64,000 nucleotides of DNA from Epiperipatus broadwayi (lineage: Eukaryota; Onychophora; Udeonychophora; Euonychophora; Peripatidae): NCBI GenBank assembly GCA_028023455.1, contig JAQFVV010000001.1, positions 24,171,401 to 24,235,400 of the forward strand, in the 5' to 3' direction. A model generated the notes under the pieces. The model was given only the letters and a program-made list of their open reading frames with translations, had not been told where the DNA came from and did no database searches. Position 1 is the stretch's first letter, and each line of letters starts with the position of its first letter. A program made the position numbers and the translations under genes. Shown in pieces: positions 13,215-25,433 of this stretch.

Positions 13215-13590
13215 GCCAGTGTTTCTCAACCTTTTCACAATTGTGTATCCCTTTTAAATCTATTTCTGTAAATTAAATGCTTGTTTTTAAAATAGATATT
13301 TTGTTTTTTATACTAAAATTTTTTTTCAATGCCTATCTTAGCATAAAATAATAAAAATGAGTTGGGAAAGAAATTAGAACACTACAAATGCAAACAACAG
13401 ATTTAATTTTACAATCTCCATAACACAGAAATAAATATAGCTTTATACTAAATACTGGTGATCAAGTATTTAACAAACTCTTAATTTAATATTTATTTAT
13501 AAACTTTGTCTTTTTTTTAACATTACTGATTATTTTCCATGGCCTTGAATGATACCAGGGTTACATGTACCAATGGTTGAGAAATTATAA
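13215..13590. mobile_element. hAT-type MITE (Charlie-like termini)
   Basis: The left end reads CAGTGTTTCTCAACCTTTT, a classic start of non-autonomous hAT elements. About 370 bp downstream the sequence CAATGGTTGAGAAAT matches the inverse of that end, although the last bases have decayed. The interior is AT-rich and non-coding. The expected 8-bp duplication is not clear: AACTAGGC on the left and AAATTAGG on the right match only partly, so the right edge is approximate. Confidence 0.6.
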
Positions 13591-13617
13591 ATTAGGTTAT
13601 CCTGTCAAAGACAGCAG

Positions 13618-14000
13618 TTAATAGAAATTTTGCATACTTATCTATGAGGGTCCATCTGATTTTTCCATTTTTTTTTTTTTAGAATAAGATAAAGGTTTAC
13701 AAACATTAGCATCACATTAGTTTGATTTATAGAGTTATATACCACTATCAAATTAACAATTTTAAAAAAAATATTTTTTTTTTCCATTTTGCCTAAATGT
13801 TTTTCCAAACATACATTCATTAGTATATTCAAAATCTGCTATTTTAGACACATTTGGGTTTTTTTCCTTTCTAATCATTTATTTCATGTTCTTTTGTTTT
13901 TCAATTAGGCGATTTTCACCAATACATGCCTTTCTATATTCAAAAGAAAAAATGTTGAAATCAAAAAAATCCTCATAGATAAATATACAATTTCTATTAA
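13618..14000. mobile_element. MITE with 30-bp terminal inverted repeats
   Basis: The left end TTAATAGAAATTTTGCATAC continues to CTATGAGG at 13649. It is matched in reverse complement by 13971-14000, from CCTCATAGAT to TTTCTATTAA, with only a few differences. The 383-bp element is AT-rich and non-coding. The outermost TTAA on each side could be a target duplication of piggyBac type, but TTAA is its own complement and may simply be part of the repeat. Confidence 0.7.
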
Positions 14001-14003
14001 CTT

Positions 14004-14345
14004 GTTATATTAGCTAGTTGGTTAAACATTTACTTTAAATACAACATTCATAAATCTAAAAGTCTCGGGTTTGATTTCTATGCTAGAACTATCACTCTTC
14101 AAGTCAGGAATGCCTCAAAAATAGAAAAATAGTATTTCTTGAAACACTGCATTCTCATCTAATTCATGTGTTATTACTAACAGTTAAATGCATTTCAATA
14201 AAAGTTTAAATAAAATTTGAATTTTATTATGAGCCTAAAGCACATCGGTTTGATTCCCATGTTAGTACTATTACTGGTCAGATCAACAAAGAGAGAAAAA
14301 TATTATTACTTAAAATAGTTTTATGCTAACTCACACATCATTAGT
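14004..14345 (+). mobile_element. Pair of tRNA-related SINE copies
   Basis: The first unit has a good box A (TAGCTAGTTGG, 14011-14021) and a box B-like GGGTTTGATTTC (14068-14079), the normal pol III spacing. It then has a body with AACTATCACTCTTCAAGTCA. A second unit from about 14225 repeats the box B part as CGGTTTGATTCCC followed by a related body (ACTATTACTGGTCAGATCAA) but lacks box A. The two look like tandem or head-to-tail copies of one old SINE. No clear target duplication was seen. Confidence 0.55.
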
Positions 14346-15884
14346 AATATTTAAATATATTTGTAAAACTATATTTGTAAAACTATAAATAAAATTTAAA
14401 TTTTTCTAAAATTATTTTATAATTAAACAAGGATAATGGAAATAGCCCAATATATAAGTAAAATATTATCTGCAAACTTTAAACATTTTCTATACACTAT
14501 ATTTTATTTCTTTTTAATTGACTCTCATCTTTCATCCATATATCGCAATGAATTGTTAATAGATTTTGTGTATAATCAGAATATAAAAAATACAAACACA
14601 GACAGTTATTTGAGTAAAATACACTTTACCGATAATGGCTTTTAAGTTATAAGAATTTTTCTTTTATTTTCCAACAGGATTTATTTCGATTTGAGTCCAG
14701 GAGTAAAAAAAAAAATTCTTAATTTACCCATCATAATTTTTAATATTATTTATTTAATTATTCTTCCTGCATCCCCTTTCGAATTTTGATTTATTTCTTT
14801 TTTAATTCTTTTTTTTATTAATTGTTTAATAAGAGTTAAACTAATAATCGTTTTTGTTGTTGTTGTTGTTGTTTTTTTGAATGTCAGTATTATTATTTTT
14901 TTATTGATTATGGTAATTCATTAAAATTTATATTTCTGTTTATGAAATGTTTTCCAAACTTTTTTTAATGAAAATTCTTTAAAGACTTTCAAAACATCAT
15001 AATTATTCCACCAAAATAATATTAATTAATTATACTTTCTATTAAAAGAATAGAAAAAATATATATAAATAGTTGATATGTGATTTGCAAAAAAGATGGC
15101 ATGTATGTATGAGAGCTTTGCAAGGGTGAGTATTCATATTTTAGATAAAAGCACATAGAATAGTTGCATCTGCAATAAAGAATCATCAAAAAACAATGGT
15201 GAAACTTAAAAATTGATAACTGGATGCCAAAATATCAATTAACTCATGCTGCTTATGGATCTTGAGGCCATTGACTTTTTGATTTAAGATAGTTATATTA
15301 ATGACAAATAATATTGATTTGTAGCTATTACACAAAAACCTACATAACTATGAGTAGATTAATATACATATGAGGATGTATTAATATATGTTTGTAATTT
15401 ATCTAATAAAAATAACTACCCGGTAACTATTACAAAATTATTCTCCCAATTGTAATAGACTTTAAATATCACAGAATTTCATAATCACAATTATTATTTG
15501 AGTAAGAATAGTTTTTGATCAACCTAATTATGTCAAGTATAGGCCATAACATTGAAAAACTATATTTTTGTAAATTTTTGGTATTGTCTAATAAGATTTA
15601 TTGCAATGTAAAGTGAAGATTCCTATCTAAACTTTTTTATGGTTGATTTTCAGCTGATTTCCCTTTATCTAAGAAGCATATTTAGACTTGGATTTTTAAA
15701 CAGAGGTAGTGCGTTGAAATTGTAGCAATTGTTTGTATTTATTGCTATATGGGTTTCATCTAGCTTTATGCACTCCTCAATTTATCCATATATATATAAA
15801 GATTCAGAATAACTGCTTGAAACTCTTGAATGATACATCTTCCATTAGAGCATGATTATCACATAACCTTGTTGAGTTAACCTC
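14346..15884. other. No gene recognised
   Basis: AT-rich DNA with a short GTT run at about 14853-14870. The 24 codons just before the microsatellite (minus strand, to 15804) are open by chance or from an unidentified relic. Confidence 0.5.
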
Positions 15885-16178
<294 letters not shown>

Positions 16179-16904
16179 TTCTAGTTCTATTTGATTACAT
16201 ATAACAATGAAAATCATGTAATTTATATTTGGTAGTAGATTTATTTTTTTCAATTATTTATTACATGTAATTTTACCGCTAATTTTATGATAAGTATAGA
16301 TATTTTTTACAAGTTATCTGTTTTTTAGACTGACCCATGTTAGATATAATGTATAGATGTTTTATTTACATCATCATTTGATGTAACTTGATTTTTAAAT
16401 GATTCTTTTACCAAATACCTGAAAGATATGATTTTACACTGAAATGTCTTATGTAAAATAAATATTACTCATCCTTAATTATTATTATTCCTAAAATGCA
16501 AATTTTAAGATGCTAGAATAACTTGTGTTAAACATGTAATAATCAATGATAAACGGATAGTCAAAATAACTGTTATTCTTAATAGTAAAATACCAAGTTA
16601 TCCTAATTTGCATATAACTAGGGTTAGTTTTAAAATATTTATATTGAAATACTTAGCTGCTTCATTTACGCAGACACATTTTAAACTTATTTCTAATATC
16701 CGGAGTTTATTTAAGATATCATAACCTTTAGCTAATTTGAAAATTTTCATACCAATTATTTAAAGTAGACTTTTCATTTTTAACGAATAATTATAATTAT
16801 GTTTCATCATAACCAGAATAGTCAGGTCGCGCGAAATCTTTTCAATATTTTACCTGAAATTTTTAGCATTAGTTTTATTTTTTTAGATTGAATATTTGTT
16901 TCCA
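16179..16904. other. No gene recognised
   Basis: AT-rich DNA. CpG sites become more frequent after about 16650, including GTCGCGCGAAATC near 16826. Confidence 0.5.
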
Positions 16905-17007
16905 ACATTGGTGGTCGAGAGGTCAGCGCGACTGCCTTGCACTTGCAGGCAGTTGCCCGGGTTGCGGGTTCGCGTCCCGGCCGATGCTATGACTCTTAAA
17001 AAAAAAA
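16905..17007 (+). mobile_element. tRNA-derived SINE, copy 2 (better preserved head)
   Basis: This copy keeps both pol III boxes: box A TGGTCGAGAGG and box B GGTTCGCGTCC. The ACATTGG and CCGATGC ends are compatible with a tRNA acceptor stem. It ends at an A-run from 16997. Compared with the copy at 8.7 kb, the anticodon-like arm is longer (ACTGCC...GGCAGT around TTGCACTTGCA), so no standard anticodon can be read. A canonical T arm forms from CGGG-TTCGCGT-CCCG. No convincing target duplication was found. Confidence 0.8.
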
Positions 17008-18920
17008 ACTATAAGTTTTTCCGTTTCACAATAACGCCGTATTTATAAATTCTGCTTTAATTAATAGCTCATTAGAATAACTAAATAAAAAGATAATAAT
17101 AATTCGAGAATATTGAACTCATTTTCATTTTTATTTACAGTTCAAAAATATTATTAAAAGCTCAATTCATTTGTTAATCTTTCAAATAAAAAAAAACAAC
17201 AACCGTGTGCCTTTTTATTAAGATATAGATAATGACAGTTATTTTCTTATCTAAGTACAGTTTCAACAATAGAGACTAACGATTAAAAATTAACCACATC
17301 CATATCACGGGTAATCAACACTCTCAGTCCATAGAATTAACCGATATGTATAATAAATATCCTTTAGCTATTGAAGAATAAAGACCATCTAAAACGTGAT
17401 AACAAAGTCACGTGACATTTAGTAATAATAAAAACGCGACAGATATAATTATATGAAAAGAAATAATTTCACTATTTATATCTTTTATAACAAATTAACA
17501 ACCTATCAATAAAGAAATAAAAAGGTTAAAAACATGAAACAAGAATAAAATAGTAATGAAAATAAGTAGAAATACTAAAGTTCAATGTTCAGAATTACAT
17601 ACATATGTATGTATGTGTGTCAAGTTCTCTGACTAAAGACAGCTTAGACATGGCTGTGCCATATGTGTGGCGTCAAGGCAATTTCCTCGGGCACCGAAGT
17701 GAAATAGACATTACATAGAGAAATATAAAAAAATAAATATATTTTTAATAAACTTTTATATATAAATATATTTGTTTATATCCATTACTTTATACAGCGA
17801 ACTCTTTATAAATACATCAAATAAATTTTAAATATACAATTTTTAAGATTTGCCTCAGGGATAAAGGCAATAAGCTAGTTACTACGATTAAGTGATAACA
17901 TTTGGATTACCATTGCTGCTTTAATATCTTTACATAATTTATTGTTGCATATTAATATTTAAAAGCACACCATAAATGTTAATAAACTTTTTACATCTTT
18001 AAGATAATTGCAATGTTAAACAAACATTAATTTAAACATTTATTTCATTTATATTTTATTTAATCAGATAATATTTAGGTAAATTAAATTACTGTATACT
18101 TTATAGAAATTAGCTTATACCGTATTCATATTTTAAATCGATAACGAAATTTAAAATGAATCTCGTCTGCAAATAAGTTGCAAATATTTTAATCGCTTCA
18201 TATTTTTGATATGTTTATGTATATAATTTTCACACCGCATATATATCAATATAATACTCGATTTTAATTTCAATACCAATTTTATTTTTAATATTAGTTA
18301 AAATTTTTGTTCGTGTATATCACAAACTGAAAAAGTTTGCTAGTATATGAAATTTAAGCCATTCTTTTTTGTTTCTTTTTGATAAGCAATATCAAGAAGT
18401 ATCACATTAATCTAGAATTCCTGGAGTTGCAATTGTTATTATCATGAAGTTATTTACACATAAACAACTAGGGAGGTTACTTACCAAATTCATCTGCCAA
18501 TACAATAAGTTTGCTTTTTCTTCTCAGATACCTAAAAGTTTATAACTGAGAGATTCCATTAAGTTTTCTTGATTAATGGGTACATGTTTGTAAATAATGA
18601 TTAATTTAAATTTTAAATAAACTGTTACAGAAATAAAGATATAATTGGCAAATAAGAAATATCTAAATGATAAAAATATAACAGATCATTAGTAAAGGAG
18701 TAGTAACATTGATATTTAAGAAAAGCAAGAGGTAAGATATTGTAAATTATGGTCATCATTTTTCTGTCAGTTCCGTATAATATCTTTACTAATATTATTA
18801 TAACTCATCTAAGAAAAAATTTTCAATTTTAATCAATCAAAAAGATCAAACGATTGTATTTAAAAAAAAATTGTAGCAAAGTAAATCACATCTGAGTATT
18901 AAAAGAAGTTATGGAATGGA
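17008..18920. other. CpG-retaining unique-looking region, no gene recognised
   Basis: Compared with its surroundings this stretch keeps many CpG sites (for example ACGCCG, AACGCGAC, CTCGGGCACCG). It contains a perfect 10-bp palindrome GTCACGTGAC at 17407-17416 and a GC-richer island at about 17640-17700. No repeat ends or open frame with a recognised domain were seen. It may be regulatory or simply less methylated DNA; this is inference. Confidence 0.4.
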
Positions 18921-19520
18921 TATTAAATAGGGGGATTGAACTCAGCCTTTCATACCACCCTCAGCTATCCACATTATCTCATACTGCTGACATATTTGGT
19001 CACACACATGTCAAAAAGATAAATAATGAATATTTATATTTCGTGCTAAACCAGCACTCGTCAATTGGTTCAGATTATCATCTACACACAAATATACAAT
19101 CAATGCTCAGCTTATATTAAGATAGCCAATCTTTGCACTTTAATGGACAGGCTTCAATCCATTCCATACCACAACTCTTTAGCCGTCCATTGCATTGAAA
19201 ATCTAATGATGATTCTCAAAGCCACATTGGCCTTCATCAGATTTTCAATGAAATGGATGGCTGAAGAGTTGTGGTGTGGAATGGATTGAAGCCTATCCAT
19301 TAAAGTATGAAGATTAGCTATCTTAATATAAGCTGAGCATTGATTCTATATATGTTTGGAGATGATAATCTGGACCAACTGACAAGTGCTGGTTTAGCAC
19401 AAAATATGGATATTGGTGATTATTTATCTTTTCAACATGTGTGTGATCAAGTGTGTCAGCAGTATGAGATAGTGTGGATAGCTGAGGGTCATGTGAAAGT
19501 CTGAGTTCAAACCCCCTATA
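18921..19520. mobile_element. Long foldback element (inverted dimer, arms about 290 bp)
   Basis: The left arm (18921-19212) and right arm (19233-19520) are reverse complements across almost their whole length, with a loop of about 20 bp. Arm landmarks are GGGGG-TTGAACTCAG at the outer end, then CACACACATGT, AAACCAGCACT, CAGATTATCATCT and CTTTAATGGACAGG inward. The same unit occurs singly at 46.6 kb and in other forms at 25.8, 26.2 and 57.0 kb. In the right-arm orientation the outer end carries GAGTTCAAACCCC, weakly like a pol III box B. Short frames in the arms are spurious. A transcript would form a near-perfect double strand of almost 290 bp. Confidence 0.85.
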
Positions 19521-20487
19521 TATCACATATTGGAGTGCAGGTATGAAAAAGCCTGTAATGTAGAAAAAATTCATATATTAGAAAGGATATTAATACATAT
19601 TAATATTTTACTTTAAATTTATAAATTATAAAAAAGTAGTTGATGAAGCATTTCTGAAGTGCTTAATGCTTTGGAGCAATAAGGCATTTTGAAGAACATT
19701 TATCAAAATATAACAGTAGTGATTAGACTGCATGTTAGTACTAAGAAAGCTAACATTGATGAGAATATAGACATGATGATTTCATCTCTCCAAAACATTA
19801 TAACAGTTTTAGGGATGATATTTTGTGAAATAAAAGAGATAGCCAAGGAACAAGATCTATTACAGTAAAAAGTGAAGTAAAGATTAAAATAATGTTCAAT
19901 AATCCCTGCCCCTCTCAAAGAGAGAGGAAATCAAGCTTGATACTAATTTATTAGAAAAGGATAACATCTATGAGTACTATGAAAAGTTTATTGATCAAAT
20001 GGAAAAACAATGAATGAAATTAATTGTAAAATTTTTAGGAGTGTTTTTAGTAGAATAACTTAATATTAAAAAAAATTAAAGAGAAATATATTTGAAAAGT
20101 GTTTTATTTTTATTTTTTTAAAAAAAAAAAATCTGTATTTTATCATTGCTTACATATAGGTGTAAAACTTGTGTATTTATTAAACCACATAGCAAAATAT
20201 AAAAAATGTATAATGGGATTATTAAAGATCAAAAATAAAATATATGAATAAGATGATAAACAGGTATCACCAATATCATTAAAAAATTCAGAGATTAAAA
20301 TGGAGTTAAACTCATTAAATGACTAAAATGATAATAATAGATAGACAACTGAAGTTTTAACTAGATTGCAAATAATTAAAAAAGATCAATATATATATAT
20401 GAGATAGATGGTTCTTCCAAGTATTTATTTATTCATTATATTATAATTTATGTTGCCTGAAAATATTTTTTAAAATAAATTTTATTT
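19521..20487. other. No gene recognised
   Basis: The stretch includes a plus-strand run with scattered open codons (about 19.92-20.02 kb, reading NLLEKDNIYEYYEKFIDQME) that may be a worn transposon fragment, but it matches no family I can name. It is followed by poly-A/T-rich DNA. Confidence 0.4.
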
Positions 20488-20731
20488 TATTCTAGTGCTG
20501 CCATCTATTGTAAGCTTGAATAATGCTTATTATGTCTATATTAATGCCATGCTGTTCATGTCTTAAGAACTAAATTTGAGTTTATGGCTTTTGTCAATTA
20601 GGAACAATAGCAATAAGCCAGAAACTAGTCTGAAGATATAAATAGAATAACACTGGATATGGATTTAATGAGCGTTATCCTTTTATTATGCATATTAGTC
20701 TAATCTACAATAAATAGCAGCACTGGAATAG
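20488..20731 (+). mobile_element. Degenerate relative of the hammerhead-like element
   Basis: Inverted repeats flank it: TATTCTAGTGCTGCCATCTA at about 20488-20507, and the reverse complement of TATTCCAGTGCTGCTATTTA ending near 20731. Inside is the motif AATAAGCCAGAAACTAGTC, identical to the one at 58.8 kb, followed by CACTGGATATGGATTTAATG, which resembles CACTAGATGGGGATTTTATG there. The strand that would form the CUGANGA core has decayed to TTAGGAACAAT, so it cannot be an active hammerhead. Confidence 0.55.
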
Positions 20732-20968
20732 AATAGACAGAGGTTGCTGCTGAAAAAGCATTATTTATGTTTAAAATGTATTATTTTCAATGCCTTTTAT
20801 TTATTATACTTAAGAGCTAAAGATTTTTACTTAATTTTTAACTGATCTAAAGTAAAAAATATACATTCATATCTGATTGTTTAATTGAATAAACTAATTT
20901 TTAATCCATCATTAAGTAGTTCAGCAAATATCACTTATCTTCCTAACAACTAATAATAATAATAATAT

Positions 20969-21190
20969 TTTTATACAATATTATTGTAATGGTGATATTA
21001 ATGATTAAACCAATGCACATGCACTTTAAAGATAAATTATAAATGAATACTCTCACTTTTCCAGACACAAGATATAGTCGTTTTGAAAAGATGAAATGAA
21101 TCCACCCAACCTTTCGACCCAAACATTTATGTATTGGCAATTCTTAAGCATATGGAAATGAGAGTGTGAAGATGTTAAGCAATCACTTTA
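20969..21190 (+). mobile_element. Foldback family B, copy 1
   Basis: It starts near GGTGATATTAATGATTAAAC and contains CAATGCACATGC, AATGAATACTCTCACTTTTC, TTTCGACCCAAA and then GAAATGAGAGTGTGAAG, the inverse of the CTCTCACTTTC part. It shares this order with copies at 21.3 and 62.8 kb. It is non-coding and probably a MITE. Confidence 0.7.
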
Positions 21191-21281
21191 AATTACATTT
21201 ATTATGCTTGAACGAATGACACTTGCAAAACCATTACAATTTACAATACACCATTGTTTAGCTGAAATTAAACATAAATGA

Positions 21282-21510
21282 TGAGATATTATTTTATATA
21301 GCACTATATTTTTATACTGAATAGTGATATTAGCAATTAAGCAAATGCATATGCGCTTTACAGATAAATTATAAATGAATACTGTCACTTTTCCAGATAC
21401 AAGATATAGTCTTTCTGAAAAGATGGATTTTAAAGCTCAAGTGCATTGGCTTAATCACTAATATCACTATTATAGTATAAAAACATAGTGTTATATAAAA
21501 TAATATCTCA
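21282..21510. mobile_element. Foldback family B, copy 2 (near-perfect palindrome)
   Basis: The left arm (21282 to about 21361) starts TGAGATATTATTTTATATA. It is mirrored by the right arm (about 21430-21510), which ends TATATAAAATAATATCTCA. The arms include GTGATATTAG, GATTAAGC and a TGCATATGC/GTGCATTGG pair. The loop holds the family B segment ATGAATACTGTCACTTTTC. The length is about 229 bp. It is a non-coding hairpin element. Confidence 0.8.
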
Positions 21511-21539
21511 TTATATAATATTATTATTAAGATAGTCTA

Positions 21540-22470
21540 AATTTTGACCTTTTTATAGCCACTGCTTTAAAAAATAATGCAAATCTTTCTACAATGTGGA
21601 CCAATGAAATGCTAAAGAATATTTCAGATAAATTTAATTCAGTGATACTTAGAAAATTATTTAACTCCTTCAAATATTTTTTCACAGATAGGCCTTTTAT
21701 TTGGTCAAACATTGGTCTGTCTTCATGTGAATTATGGAAATAGTATAAAAATCAAAAAAGTATTATTTAATTACAAAAGAAACTTATAAATATATATATA
21801 TAAGTATGAAAATCTATAATTTAAAATTTATATATAAATAATTATTATAAAGATGTGTATAATATTTGATTTTTGTAAATAACGATTTTACTTAAAATAA
21901 AAAAAAAAACAACTATGCCACTATTTCCGCAATGCCTCCTACAAAAGTCTTAGTCCTTGATGATACACATAAAAAAATCACATAGTGTACATCCACAATA
22001 GACAATAATTAATGTATAATAAAAATTTAAAAAACTTACAAATCCACATGTGACATATTGAAAGAGTATATTATGTTCAATGAAAAGAAAAATATTTGTT
22101 GCACAATCACACACTTTATTAAAACAATATATCCAATGGGTTCTAGATTAATTCTTCTCATAAAAAGTCCACATAACACTAAAATTTGGGAACAAGGCTG
22201 TTACCACAATAATATTCTTAATTTAATCTTTACACACTTAAAAAATACATTATAGAAAGAAGCAAAATACAAGTTCTTTTATAATTTCTTTAGGGTTACA
22301 GTTGTTGAAAGACCTCACAAATTGTAATATTTTTATGGTCATAGCTTTAGAAAATAAACCCTTCTACAATATAGACCAATAAAATGCTAAATAATATTTT
22401 AGATAAGCTTAATTCAATAATACCTAGAGAATTATTTAATTCTTTCAAACATTTTTTCACAGATGAAGTC
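21540..22470. repeat. Direct repeat pair (21545-21705 and 22325-22470)
   Basis: Both copies share CTACAATGTGGACCAATGAA-like and AATTATTTAACTCCTTCAAA-like blocks and end in TTTTTTCACAGAT. Identity is about 80% by eye and the copies lie about 780 bp apart. They are probably parts of one unrecognised transposon family; no intact frame was seen in either. Confidence 0.65.
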
Positions 22471-24839
22471 TCTGATTTTAATTAGCACTTATACTGCATG
22501 TTCATTTATATACATTTCCAATAGAATGAATATATGAAGCTCTCAGCACAAACAATATATAGAACAATATCTGGGCATATCTGACCACCCAAATCACCAA
22601 TACTGGGTCTTGAAATTTTGTAATACCAAACAAATAATGGACTTAAAAGAGCAATTACTATACATAGAAACTATGCATTAGTCATGGCAAAGCAACATAG
22701 ACAAAACATAATTACTGGAGTACTTAAAAATGCCTACCTAAACTATGTACTAAATAATTTTAGATAATAGAGCCTTTTGATAGCATTATTATTTTTTACA
22801 CCAATGTATTGTAAGGGTAACTTACAGTTAATCCAACACTTATACACTCATTTATAACTATCTCTAATTAAACCATTTATTAAATATATTTAACTATTAT
22901 AAAATGCATGCATATATATACTTAACAAAAATAAATAAATGATTAACACTTGTTTTGATTAAAATAAAATTAAAATGATACATATTTAAATGTCAAACTT
23001 TTGAATAATTACCAGATTTGAAATTGAAAAAAAAAACACAATTTTATATATATATTTTCTTATCTTAATGATTGTTTATAACAATGAGCAAATAAATCAA
23101 GCATTGGAAATTGAAACAAAACACATGCTATAATAATTCATTCTGGTTCTTATATAAAGAAGAGGAGAAAACAAAATGATTTTCCAACAACTATTTTTTT
23201 AATGGCTATTACTATTCTATATGAGAATCAAATTTCTACTAAATCAGAAAAGGTTTAACATATTCAAATTGTAATATTTATTCATTTATATGGAAATTAA
23301 AACCTAAGGATTGGAATAGATTATAGAAAAAATATTTTTTTCTTTTAAATTTGAAAAAGTATAGTATTATATAAAAAAAGAACATCTGTTTGAATTTTTA
23401 GTAACTTCATTTTATTACATTGTTTTCTATGCACAAATATATCTTTAAAATAATTTTATATATTTAAACGCATCTTACAATGTGCCGGGGGTAGAACAAC
23501 GTTATATCGTAAAGGTTTCAAAACCAATTTTCATGTTAATTTAGAATATTAATTGTGTAGAATGTCTAACTAGAAAAATGGAGCTTAAGAACATCAATCT
23601 TTGAAGGATATATTATATCTTATTTCAACAAAATTATTGGATAATGCTAATAATCTATCAATTTGGAATAAATATATAATTGCTAAACCATTGGATAAAT
23701 ACACTACATCAAGAGATCTCCACCAGGATTATAAAATATGGACTTAAAAAACCATTCTTACGTAGATCAGGAAAATAAGTTTTTATTTATCTATTTATAT
23801 ATTTTATTTTATTATTTATATTACTTTAATATGTTTATTTTTATTGATTTTCATTTTCAAATTTGGGTACCTTATCTTTATAGAAATGGGAGCACTCAAA
23901 TTTAATTTTATAAATGTAAATTATTAAACTACATATAATATTAAATAAAATTAAATTTTATAAACCTATTTAAAAGTTTGACAGAACTCATTTAAATTAG
24001 ATGAAGTAAAATTTTAATTATCATTTAACAGATATTAGTTAAAAAAAGTTATTATTCTTACTAATTAATATAGTAAACATAATTATATATTCATTTTTAT
24101 TACAAATAAAAAATGACTATAAATGTGTTAATAAGTCATTTAAATTATTATTTTTTTGAATTTGTTTACTGTTATATATTGTATATATGTTAGTTTGAAT
24201 TATAATCTTTTCTTTAGAAAAGATTGTCAAGGTATGAAAATTTATTATGGGATATGGAATGGAGATACCAGTTATTAATCTTTCAAAATGATAAAAATTC
24301 ATCCTTATTTTTCATTATTATTTTATTTATTTTGTTATAATACATTTTTATTGTTATTAAACATTATTGAGTTAGTAATTTGATCTTTCTACCTAACCAT
24401 TACTATATTACATTCATATTAATAAATAAATAGACTAATTATTAATAACTACATAACATTTATTTATATGTTAATATTATAAACATTTTAGAAATATATT
24501 TTATTAGTCATTGCTTATATAAAGGCATAATAGTAAATGACTTAATTACATCCATCTCTGAAAAGAGCCAATTGCGAGTTCTCCATAAATTTGAATATTG
24601 TGGCATAATGGTGACTTAAAGATGGGTGAGAGGTGGATGAACTAGTCTAAATTACATCTGGATTTATCTAATAATTGTTGAGCTTGCAGAGTAAAGATAT
24701 AGGTAATCATGGATTTAGAATTTCATCACTTCATCTCCAATATTCTACCTAAAAACCCTAAGTCTGGTTGTAGTGAGATGTGCACTCTCTTTCTTGTGAA
24801 AACCGACATCCCGTTACAGTATTTAAAAATAACAAAACC
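22471..24839. other. AT-rich DNA, no gene recognised
   Basis: Around 22.5-22.75 kb the codon-like texture suggests a worn retroelement, but no motif is clear. A small palindrome TGTAAGGGTAACTTACA at about 22810 recurs with one change near 55420. The rest is low-complexity AT-rich DNA. Confidence 0.45.
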
Positions 24840-25030
24840 CTATATTTGAAAATAGCTATGAGTTTAGAATGAGGCTACATGCAAATGTTGATCCATATAA
24901 ATTACAAATCAAAACAGCAATGATTTTTAGTATTTATTTAAGGAATTAAGCCTCAATGTTTTCAGTGTGGCCTCCAAAGACATTTAGCAATGAATTGTGC
25001 CAATACATGGGAAAAATACTATAACATGAT
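24840..25030 (+). pseudogene. Non-LTR retrotransposon ORF1 fragment with zinc knuckle
   Basis: The translation gives YEFRMRLHANVDPYKLQIKT, then a frame break, then KPQCFQCGLQRHLAMNCA. The latter is a C-x2-C-x4-H-x4-C zinc knuckle at 24957-24998, as in the gag-like ORF1 of many LINEs, where it binds RNA. The frame break and a stop at about 25025 show it is dead. Upstream DNA to about 24560 has a similar texture but no readable domain. It cannot be assigned to a clade by eye; RTE elements usually lack this motif, so it is probably not from the neighbouring RTE fragment. Confidence 0.7.
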
Positions 25031-25433
25031 TTAATATACCCACACATCAATGACCAAGAGATAAACTTTAAATGGATAAAGATAAAATTGCCATTACCTC
25101 TTTTAAAAGGGAAACCCAATCTAGAAATCATCATTTTCAATCATCATCAGTCCATCTAGTGTTTAATTCCTATCCTTTCTTTTTTACATCACATTCCAAG
25201 ATGTTGTCCAACACTTTTGAGACTTTTTTTCTATAGCTTCCCTTGTTAGTTCACAATTATATTTTCTTATACCATTATTAACTTTTTTTCATACCATTTT
25301 ACAAAACTTTAGATATTCAATTCCTCCTAAGAAATGATTTTTATAAATTTTCGTATTCATTCCATTGTTCATATATTATCTTCTTTTTTTTTTTTTTTAT
25401 AGAAAACTTACTGGTAATTTTCTGTTTTTTTTG

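Noticed and set aside
18491-18537. A 47-nt minus-strand segment flanked by CTTTTAG and GTAAGT, reading YLRRKSKLIVLADEF, as a possible exon
   Set aside because: Its phase (needs two bases before it) does not fit the exon ending at 30049 (one base over). The polypyrimidine tract looks better as a plus-strand acceptor (CTTTTTCTTCTCAG), and the peptide matches no family I know.
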